Source: Actinobacteria bacterium 69-20 (GTDB lineage Bacteria > Actinomycetota > Actinomycetes > Mycobacteriales > Nakamurellaceae). From it: a stretch of 64,000 bases of DNA. The stretch covers positions 49,846-113,845 of the forward strand of contig MKSW01000022.1 in the NCBI GenBank assembly GCA_001897425.1, written 5' to 3'. This document shows, in pieces, positions 53,108 through 61,055 of this stretch (the first letter of the stretch is position 1; the number at the start of each line of letters is the position of its first letter). The position numbers were made by a program, and so were the translations under genes. A model generated the notes under the pieces. It did not search any database, was not told the DNA's origin, and was given only the letters and a program-made list of their open reading frames with translations.

Positions 53108-54975
53108 GGCAACTCCGCGATGAGTTCCGTGCCGGCCCCGGCCGGGCTTTGCACGATCAACCGGCCGCCCAGCGCGTCGGCCCGGTCGCGCAGGCCGGCC
53201 AACCCCATACCCGCCCTCCCGTGCGTCGCGCCACCCATGCCGTCGTCGCTCACCCGGATCGTGACCAGGCCGTCGACGCTACCGAGGTGGACCGCGACCC
53301 GCCCGGCGCCGGCGTGTTTGATCGCGTTGGTGATCGCCTCGGCCACGATGAAGTAGGCGGTGGACTGGACCTGTGGCGGAAGGTCGGCCGACACGCTTCC
53401 GGTGACCAGCGTCGGTATGGGCATCCGGTCCGCTAGATCCTCCACCGCCGACGTCAGCCCCTGTTGCGTGAGCGCGGGCGGCATGACGGCGTGCACCAGC
53501 GCGCGCAGATCGGCGGCGGCCTCGTCGATCCGACGACGCAGCGCCCTGGCGGCATTCGCGACATCGGTTCCGGCGCCGGGGATGTCGGCGATTCCCTGCG
53601 CTTGCAGGCCTAGCAGGACGAGATCCGCCTGCAGCCCGTCGTGCAGATTCTGCGCGATCCGGTCGCGCTCCCGGTCGCCTGCCTCGACGATCCGGATGCG
53701 GGAGCGGCGAACTTCGCGCTCGCTCGCGAGCAGGGCTGCCGTCAGCTGCTCACGCTCCAGCGCCAGGGCGAGCACCCGGCCGGCCGCGGCGACCAACTCG
53801 GGGTCTTCGATCAGGGCAGCGTCATACTCGATGGCGGCGACCGGCGCCTCGGCGAGCCGCACCGTGACGAACGCGCGGCCGCCGTCCGGGTCGGGGAGCG
53901 AGACCGGGTGGCCGTCGCCGTCCACGAATCCCGGTGGATCGGGCGCCCAGAACATCAGCCGGAGCGACGGATCGCCGAGTGCGCGGGCCAAGGCGTCGCG
54001 GATCGACTCCCGCTCGTGGGTGCGGGCACCGAGCCACGCACCGAGCTCCTGCACCTCGCTGGTCCGTGCGAAGCCGCCGAGCAGCATGCAGGCGCCGACC
54101 GCGATCGGTACCACGGTGATCACCGCCACCTGGAGCACGGACGACGTCGCCTCGGACAGGCCCGTCAGCGGGACGATGAGCTGCGGCAGCAGCGGCACCG
54201 CGATCACGGCGAGGATGCCGTACAGGTACAGCGGCGCGAGTATCCAGCGTGCGTGCGGTTTCGCCCGCGCGAATCGCGTCGCGCAGATGGTCGCCGTGAC
54301 GAGCATGACGGCCGCCCCGGCCCCCTGTTGCGCCCATGCCCCTGCGGCGGCGAGGCCGGGCCGGTTCGCCGCGGCCAGCACGCCGCCGGGGCTGCTCGCC
54401 GGGTCGAAGAGGTACAGCGGCACCTGCATGACGAGCGAAACGCCGTATCCGGCAAGCACTGTCACGCGGGCAGTCGTGGTGCGCAGGGTGCCGGACGGGA
54501 ACGCCAGAAGTAGGTGCACGAGGAGAGCGAGAACCGCCGTGGCGAGCACGGTCGCGATGGCGCCGAACACGGCGATCGGCAGGTTCGCGAGGCCTGCGGC
54601 GAGCAGCAGAGCGGCGCCGACCACCATGATCGCCCCGGTGCGGTTGGCCGGACGCCGGGCCCACGCCAGCCATCCCATCGCCGCGAAGACCAGCGCGCTG
54701 AGCGGGATGGCGGTGGCCTGCCACCAGGACGCGTCGGTGTGATCGGCCGCCGCAGCGGTGTCCGAGGGGAATGCCACCTCGATCGCCGCGAGGGCCAGCA
54801 GGCACACGCCGAGAATGCGCAGAGCGACGGCCAGTGATGCCGCGGCGGGGGATCTGGGCGCGGGCACGTCGCCGGCCCGTGTTTCAACGGGCGCGACCTC
54901 CGGCCGGTGCAGCCGTCCCGCGATGGACATACCGCTCAGCATGACATCGCGGGTGCCGCCCCGCGCGAGCGCCAC
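53098..54975 (-). CDS. Membrane sensor histidine kinase (NarX/LiaS-like, HisKA_3)
   Basis: Multiple TMs; ERDRIAQNLHDGLQADLVLLG; VSDDGMGGATHGRAGMGLAGLRDRADALGG. Start may be a downstream Met. Confidence 0.9.
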   Translation of the reverse strand: MALARGGTRDVMLSGMSIAGRLHRPEVAPVETRAGDVPAPRSPAAASLAVALRILGVCLLALAAIEVAFPSDTAAAADHTDASWWQATAIPLSALVFAAMGWLAWARRPANRTGAIMVVGAALLLAAGLANLPIAVFGAIATVLATAVLALLVHLLLAFPSGTLRTTTARVTVLAGYGVSLVMQVPLYLFDPASSPGGVLAAANRPGLAAAGAWAQQGAGAAVMLVTATICATRFARAKPHARWILAPLYLYGILAVIAVPLLPQLIVPLTGLSEATSSVLQVAVITVVPIAVGACMLLGGFARTSEVQELGAWLGARTHERESIRDALARALGDPSLRLMFWAPDPPGFVDGDGHPVSLPDPDGGRAFVTVRLAEAPVAAIEYDAALIEDPELVAAAGRVLALALEREQLTAALLASEREVRRSRIRIVEAGDRERDRIAQNLHDGLQADLVLLGLQAQGIADIPGAGTDVANAARALRRRIDEAAADLRALVHAVMPPALTQQGLTSAVEDLADRMPIPTLVTGSVSADLPPQVQSTAYFIVAEAITNAIKHAGAGRVAVHLGSVDGLVTIRVSDDGMGGATHGRAGMGLAGLRDRADALGGRLIVQSPAGAGTELIAELPCE

Positions 54976-54981
54976 GGCAGA

Positions 54982-55003
54982 AAAGACAGGACCTGGCTCC
55001 CTT
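54982..55003 (+). repeat. 22-bp sequence repeated upstream of each ADP-ribosyltransferase gene (copy 1)
   Basis: AAAGACAGGACCTGGCTCCCTT; identical at 56645-56666. Confidence 0.9.
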
Positions 55004-55129
55004 CACCGGGCGCCGCCGACGGCGCAAGGTGAGAAGTGCCCGCGGCGACGGTCGGGACCACCCGGCGCAGGTGATGGAGTTCTCGTGGTGCGCTCCGCGT
55101 TGTAGCCCCCGGAGGGTATCGCCGTACCG

Positions 55130-56623
55130 ATGAAGTTACTCCAGCGGCGTCGGCGCGCGCTCCAGCAGGCAGCGGAGGGGGCCGACTCCGAGATCGCCAT
55201 GGCGCCGAAGCCCGCGGCGCAGACCTGGCGGCCCGCACCGCTCCTTACTTCCGAGGAGCCGCTCAGGCGTCGTGCGGACGACACGGCGCCCCTGCCTCGA
55301 ACGGTCTTGCGTCGCACGATCGCGGCCACCTCCGCGGATATCGTCACCGCCCGGCGCGGGAAGGGCGCACTGAAGACGCTGGCCGGCACGAAGGACGGCC
55401 TCGACAAGATCGGCAAGCTGCTCGACCTGCATCGCACCAAGACCGACCAGCAGGAGCAGATCGTCACGCTCACCGCCATCACCGGCCTGGCGAAGGCGTG
55501 GCTGGCCAAGCACACCGACCCGAAGGATGCGGCGGCGCGGGCTCTGTTGGAGGACATCCTGGCCGAGGCGAGCCGCGACCTGGGACAGGCGCAGGCGCAG
55601 CAACGCTACGTCAACGACATGCGCGCGGGCGATATGGTCCCGGCGAACCGGTCGCGGATGGCGCACGAGGCCACCGCGACGCCCTTCACACAGCACCTCA
55701 ACGTCGGCATGCCCGCGAAGGGAACCAACGCGATGGCGAGCGCGGCGCCCAACAAGACCTACCATCCGGACCACCCGGCGCGAGCGGGCGCCGAACTGAT
55801 CCGCGCGGCCGGTCTCACCGAGGCCGAGGTCACCGCCATCAAGCTGTACACCGGCAGCGCGTATCTCTTCATCAACCCGGCGACGGCCCGAGATACCGAG
55901 TGGCTGGACAAGCAGGTGCCGACGATGCAGAAAATCCTCGACGCGCAGGCCAATGCCGTGGGGCAGCGGGCCGTCGATGCCGACGCGATGCGCGAGGAGG
56001 GTGTCGTGCATACCGGTGTCGCGATGCAGAGCCTGGCGAAGATGGAGGTGAAGAAGGGCACCACGTATCGCGGAGCCCGGATGACCCAGGCCAAGTTCGA
56101 TGAGACCTACGGCAAGAAGACCCACGTCGTCTACAAGGGATTCACCAGCACGGGCCTGGTGGAAAGCACGGCGGACAACTACGCGAAGGGCGCCGGGGAG
56201 CGGAAGCCGGATCCGGACCAGACCGTGAGTGTGAAGTGCTTCTTCGAGGTGAATGATGCCCGCGACATCAAGGCGATCTCGGAGATCGCCGTCGAGAATG
56301 AGTGGCTGCTGCTGCCCGGCGCGTCGTTCGAGATCACCAAGATCGTGGACCTGAAGCAGGGAGATCCGGGGAAGCCGGGCGTGACGCCGGCGACGGCGTG
56401 GAAGGAGGTCTACCTCAAACAGGTCAGCCCGAAGGAGGTGCCGCCCGAGAAGCCGCAGGCTCCCGCCGCGCCCGCGGCGATGCAGAACCTGGCCAGCGGA
56501 GATTTCTCCGTTCCAGCGGCGCCTCGATCGCGAATGGCGCCGCGCCCGACGCCGAAGCCCACGCTCGGACCGTCGTCGGCGCTGGCGATGCAGAACCTCG
56601 CGCGCGGCAAGTTCCAGCGCTGA
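55130..56623 (+). CDS. Putative arginine-specific ADP-ribosyltransferase (R-S-ExE) without DUF4157
   Basis: GTTYRGARMTQAKF, YKGFTSTGL (STS), AVENEWLLLPGASFEI (ExE). Confidence 0.85.
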   Translation: MKLLQRRRRALQQAAEGADSEIAMAPKPAAQTWRPAPLLTSEEPLRRRADDTAPLPRTVLRRTIAATSADIVTARRGKGALKTLAGTKDGLDKIGKLLDLHRTKTDQQEQIVTLTAITGLAKAWLAKHTDPKDAAARALLEDILAEASRDLGQAQAQQRYVNDMRAGDMVPANRSRMAHEATATPFTQHLNVGMPAKGTNAMASAAPNKTYHPDHPARAGAELIRAAGLTEAEVTAIKLYTGSAYLFINPATARDTEWLDKQVPTMQKILDAQANAVGQRAVDADAMREEGVVHTGVAMQSLAKMEVKKGTTYRGARMTQAKFDETYGKKTHVVYKGFTSTGLVESTADNYAKGAGERKPDPDQTVSVKCFFEVNDARDIKAISEIAVENEWLLLPGASFEITKIVDLKQGDPGKPGVTPATAWKEVYLKQVSPKEVPPEKPQAPAAPAAMQNLASGDFSVPAAPRSRMAPRPTPKPTLGPSSALAMQNLARGKFQR

Positions 56624-56644
56624 CAACAAGAAAGGGACCACGGG

Positions 56645-56666
56645 AAAGACAGGACCTGGCTCCCTT
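56645..56666 (+). repeat. 22-bp sequence repeated upstream of each ADP-ribosyltransferase gene (copy 2)
   Basis: AAAGACAGGACCTGGCTCCCTT; identical at 54982-55003. Confidence 0.9.
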
Positions 56667-56797
56667 GGTCCGGTGCCGCCGGTACCGCACAGTGACGGTG
56701 GTGCCCGCTGTTCGTGGCGCCCGTAATGATGACGCACACCGATGGCGCAGCTCGCCGATGACCCAGCCGACCGACGACCGAGCTTGCGGAGGGTGTC

Positions 56798-58831
56798 ATG
56801 TCGATCACCTCGATCGAACAGCGCCGGCAGGCGTTACCGCAGGCGGCAGGCCAGTCCGCCGAGCCAGTGGCCGTGGCGGAGACCGGGCAGACGTGGCGCC
56901 CCACCCCGCTGGTGACCACCGCTGAGCCGCTCCGGCGCCTCGCGAGTGATCCCCGCCAGGGTCAGGATCCCCTGGGCGGTGCGCCGATCCCGGACGCCGT
57001 CGCATCCGAGCTCTCCCAGAGCCGCGGACGTGGTGGTGCGCTGCCGGGTGAGATCCGCGCCGCCGCCCAGCCGCTGCTCGGCGCGGACCTTTCCGGCGTG
57101 CGGCTGCACACCGACGCGCGGGCCGATGTGCTGGCCCGCTCGGTGCAGTCGGTCGCCTTCAGCCACGGCAACGACGTGTATTTCTCCGCCGGCAGCTACC
57201 GGCCGCACAGCGACGCCGGGTCCCGGCTGCTCGCGCACGAGCTTTCCCACGTCGCCGAGGGATCGCGCGGGAGCAGTAGTGGGGAAAGCGCGGCCGGCGG
57301 AAGCGGCGCCAACGGAATGATTGGCCGAGCGGACGACGCGGCAGAAACGCGCGCGGACCGGGCGGCAGACCACATCGCGCCTGCGCTGCGCCGGTCGGTG
57401 TCGGGACCACCATTGGGATCACCGTCGACATCACTGTCGGGTTCGGCCCCGGAGCGGGGCCCGGCCCAGGGCCGCGTCATACCCGATACGCCGGCCGCCG
57501 AGATCCATCGCATGACGCTGCGTCGCCGCCTCTCCTCGATCACCAAGACGTCAGCGGATATCGCCGCCGCCAATGGCGGGGCCGTGACGAAGAAGAACAT
57601 GAACAGCCTGGCCAAGGCGCTCACCGGCACGAAGGACAGCCTCTACAAGATCGGCAACCTGCTCGATCAGCAAAAGGCGCTGGGCAAGAAGGAGTTCAGC
57701 CTCGGCGGGGGGAAGACCGCCTGGGATAAAGGGCAAACCGCCGCTGACAAGGAAGCGGACGAACTGCTGAACCTCGGCTCCATCGTGACGATGTGCGAGC
57801 ACTGGTTGAAGCGCCACCGGGACGGTGACCCGGCCCTCGTCGCATTGATCGAGGACATCTATGCCGAGGCGCGGCGCGATTACGGCCGGGCTCGAGCACA
57901 GCAGCGGTATCTCGAGGACATGGACGGCCGCACGAAGGACAACAAGCCCACGCCGACGCCGTTCACGCAGCAGATCGGCGACGATCTGACTGGCAAAGGC
58001 GCACTGCTGGCCAACCACGGTGCCCGGCAAACGGACCAGCTCAGATCGAAACACGCGAAACAGGTCAGCGACTTGGCGAAGACCGCAGGGCTGACCCAGG
58101 CCGAGATCACGGCCGTCGTCGCCTATACGGCGGCCGACTACCTCTACATGAACCCCGCGGTCGCCAACAACCGCGACTGGTTGGCCGGACAGCAACAGGC
58201 CATCAAGGGCAAGCTGGAAAAGGGCGGCAAGTCGAGCGGCGGCATGGATAAGGACCAGATGTTCGCCGAAGGGGTGACCCATGCGGGCGTGGCTATGCAG
58301 GCACTGGCGAAGATGACGGCAATGAAGGGCACGGTATATCGCGGCGCACGCATGAGCGCGGCGGCGTTCCAGGCGACCTACCTGGGGCGCACGCAGATCG
58401 TGTACCCGGCGTTCACGAGCACCACATACGACATAAAGTCCTGTGAGCTTTACGCTCGCGGTGGCGGCGACAAGGCGCCGGCCAAGGACCAGACGGTGAG
58501 CGTCAAGTGCATTCTCGGCGTGACGGACGCCCGGAATGTCGAGCTGCTGTCGGAGGCCATGCACGAGAAGGAGTGGCTGCTGCTGCCGGGCGCGACGTTC
58601 ACGATCACCAAGATCGAGGACGACCCCGTGCAGGATCCCGGCGCCGACCCGAATGCGACCGCGTGGAAGATCGTGCACATGAAGCAGGTGGCGAACGCAG
58701 GCGGCCGGACGGCCCCGCTCCGGCCTACGAAGCCCGCGCCCTCAGCGCCGCTGAAGCCGGCCAGCAGTGCGGCGGCGACCTCGGCCACGCAGCAGGTGAA
58801 ACAGCTGGCCGGCGGCTCGTTCTCCGGCTAG
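56798..58831 (+). CDS. DUF4157 (eCIS-core) + ADP-ribosyltransferase (R-S-ExE) putative effector
   Basis: LLAHELSHVAEG (HExxH); C-terminal GTVYRGARMSAAAF, YPAFTSTTY, MHEKEWLLLPGATFTI. Confidence 0.87.
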   Translation: MSITSIEQRRQALPQAAGQSAEPVAVAETGQTWRPTPLVTTAEPLRRLASDPRQGQDPLGGAPIPDAVASELSQSRGRGGALPGEIRAAAQPLLGADLSGVRLHTDARADVLARSVQSVAFSHGNDVYFSAGSYRPHSDAGSRLLAHELSHVAEGSRGSSSGESAAGGSGANGMIGRADDAAETRADRAADHIAPALRRSVSGPPLGSPSTSLSGSAPERGPAQGRVIPDTPAAEIHRMTLRRRLSSITKTSADIAAANGGAVTKKNMNSLAKALTGTKDSLYKIGNLLDQQKALGKKEFSLGGGKTAWDKGQTAADKEADELLNLGSIVTMCEHWLKRHRDGDPALVALIEDIYAEARRDYGRARAQQRYLEDMDGRTKDNKPTPTPFTQQIGDDLTGKGALLANHGARQTDQLRSKHAKQVSDLAKTAGLTQAEITAVVAYTAADYLYMNPAVANNRDWLAGQQQAIKGKLEKGGKSSGGMDKDQMFAEGVTHAGVAMQALAKMTAMKGTVYRGARMSAAAFQATYLGRTQIVYPAFTSTTYDIKSCELYARGGGDKAPAKDQTVSVKCILGVTDARNVELLSEAMHEKEWLLLPGATFTITKIEDDPVQDPGADPNATAWKIVHMKQVANAGGRTAPLRPTKPAPSAPLKPASSAAATSATQQVKQLAGGSFSG

Positions 58832-58874
58832 GCGACTCCGGGGATGGCCGACGCCGCCTCCGTCTGCGCGCAGG

Positions 58875-60106
58875 CTACTCGGTGAACGCGTACGGATTGA
58901 GGATCTGTCGTCCGAAGAGGGCGCTTCGCTCCACGGTGGTCAGTTGTGCCGTGTCCGCCGCGTCGGCCCAGACCTCCCGGATGATCGTGACGTGGTGATC
59001 GACGATGTCCTGGGCCTGGTGGCGAGTCAGGCCATAATCTTCGGCCGCCTGAACGCAGGTCGAGAACCTGCTGCTCCTCGCCCCTGAGCGGCTGATGTCC
59101 ATCGCTTGGTTGGCCTCGGTGCCGGATCGCGGTTGTGGGCACAGGTCGTAGGCAGGAGTGAGCGCTAGGTGCTGGCCGTCCCAGAACGCAGCGTGGTTGC
59201 GGGCATGATCGTCGGTGTTGCCGATCGCGATATTGAGGACGATCCGCTCGAACAGCGTGCGCCCCAGGTTTTACCGGATGCGCTGGATTGGCGCAAGACA
59301 TCGAGCAGCTCCGGGTAGGACGAGTACCGGGCGCCGAGGAAGTCGCCGAAGCCGAGCATGGTCAGCCCGGAGACCAGCATGGCGCGCCGGCCGCCGGGCC
59401 GATCGAACCGTTCGACGAGAAGCACGTCCCGCCCGAGTGACCGGATAACCCTGGACGCCGGCGTGCTGACTCCGACGCGCCGGGCCAGCTCCAACCCGAC
59501 GGCTTCGGCCTTCACCACGGGATACGGGTCGGCCGACGTCGACAGTTTGGCGATGTATTGAATCTGTCCCTCGGCGACGAGCACCTTCGGGCGGGCGCCA
59601 CCGACCGCCGTTCCGTCGACGAGGGCCGTTGCCAGTTCTTCGCGAAGCTTGCCGGCCTGCAAGGCATCCGCGGCGGCGTGCAGTTCATCGAGTGTCGCCG
59701 TGTGCGATCTCGGAACGTATTCAGTGGGGCTGCGCTGGAAGTCCAAGGCGCCGATGCGGTTCGAGCCCGACTCGAGTAAGAACGTGAGCTTGTCGAGTGT
59801 GATCTGGTCGGCTGCGGCTCCGAGCAATCCGGTCAAGCGGGCGATGATGACCCGCTGCCCCCAGGAGTCGGGGCTCGCGTCCCGCAGGCAACCGGCCATG
59901 TCCAGCCCCTCCGGCGCGTCGATCCAGCCCGGTCGCAGCGGAAGCTCCGGCGCGTACAGGCTGATCGCCTCCGGCCGGGACAGGTAGCTCTCGCCGTAGG
60001 CGAACCGATACCCATTGCCATGACGGCTGATCCTGCCTGCGACGACCGGGCTGGTGGCGTCCGGCAGCCACGCCCATACGTAGGCATTCTCAGAAGGCGA
60101 AGTCAT
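58875..60106 (-). pseudogene. hipA: HipA-type kinase toxin interrupted by a 1-nt frameshift
   Basis: Intact N-terminal part to LDVLRQSSASGK; a shifted frame then reads LGRTLFERIVLNIAIGNTDDHARNHAAFWDGQHLALTPAYDLCP...QAMDISRSG...; break at the A4 run (59269-59272 as T4). Confidence 0.87.
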
Positions 60107-60434
60107 CCGGGCTGCTCCTCGCCGTCGGCTTGCGCACCTTCGCGGGGAGCAACGCCAGGGTCTCCTCGCCGGCTCGACGGGCGCGTGCGAGTTCGGGGCC
60201 GGACAGTCCGAACAGATCCACGCCCACGAGGAATGCCGCGTTGAACACGGTGCCGATCGCCACCGTCGGCGACCCGGATTCGGCATTGGTCACCGTGCGC
60301 GGGTTCACCCCGAGCCGCGCGGCGAGATCTGCGATGCTCCAGCCGCGGGCGTGCCGGCCGAGCCTGATCTGGTTGCCCAACACACCCAGCGCGTCGGCGG
60401 ACGCCCGGGAAACAGCGACCCGTCTCCGCGTCAT
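60090..60434 (-). CDS. hipB: HipB-type XRE antitoxin
   Basis: IRLGRHARGWSIADLAARLGVNPRTVTNAESGSPTVAIGTVFNAAFLVGVDLFGL; immediately upstream of hipA. Confidence 0.85.
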   Translation of the reverse strand: MTRRRVAVSRASADALGVLGNQIRLGRHARGWSIADLAARLGVNPRTVTNAESGSPTVAIGTVFNAAFLVGVDLFGLSGPELARARRAGEETLALLPAKVRKPTARSSPDDFAF

Positions 60435-60444
60435 CGCAACTCCC

Positions 60445-60481
60445 TTAGACTACATCTATACGACCTTGTAGTGCAGTCTAA
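60445..60481. promoter_or_regulatory. Putative HipB operator palindrome
   Basis: TTAGACTACA-N-TGTAGTGCAGTCTAA; arms TTAGACT/AGTCTAA and ACTACA/TGTAGT. Confidence 0.6.
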
Positions 60482-60557
60482 CGTGCGAATCACTTGGAAT
60501 GTGCGGGATCGCTCGGCCCGCCGGGCAGCGCGGATCTGCCGCGGACACCGGATCGGG

Positions 60558-61055
60558 TCAGGTTCCGGCGAGGAGATCGGCGACCTGGGGCCGGTAGCGC
60601 TGGTAGGCGGCTTCGACGTCCATGACGCTTTCCTGCAGCAGAGCTGCGTAGGCGGTGCGGGAGATCGCGGTGGCCTCCTCGGGCACGTCCACGCCCGGGG
60701 TCCCCACGGTGACCGAGCCCAGGTGCACGACGGACCGGATCGCGAGAATGCCGGTGTCCAGGCTGAACTCGACCGCGCTGGTCGTCAGGTCGGTGTTGGC
60801 GCGCACGGACCACTCGGCGACGGCCGCGCGCGCCGGGGCGGGAACGGTGTCGTCCCAGACCGCGTAAAACGCCACCGAGTTGCTGGTGTGCAGGATGACG
60901 CCGGCGATCGGCAGCCCGCCCTCCTCGCGCGGGTGCACGTCGAAAGTCTCGGCGTCCCAATCGGTGGCGACCAGCCGGCCGCTACCCTGCAGCGCCGCGA
61001 CCGTGGTGGCCAAGAGCCCCGGACCGGCCGGGGGCGTGCCGACGTCGGCCGTCAT
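60558..61055 (-). CDS. Small chaperone-like (YbjN/CesT-like fold suspected) protein coupled to the large effector
   Basis: MTADVGTPPAGPGLLATTVAALQGSGRLVATDWDAETFDVHP...; ATG overlaps the TGA of the 61052 gene (ATGA). Confidence 0.55.
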   Translation of the reverse strand: MTADVGTPPAGPGLLATTVAALQGSGRLVATDWDAETFDVHPREEGGLPIAGVILHTSNSVAFYAVWDDTVPAPARAAVAEWSVRANTDLTTSAVEFSLDTGILAIRSVVHLGSVTVGTPGVDVPEEATAISRTAYAALLQESVMDVEAAYQRYRPQVADLLAGT

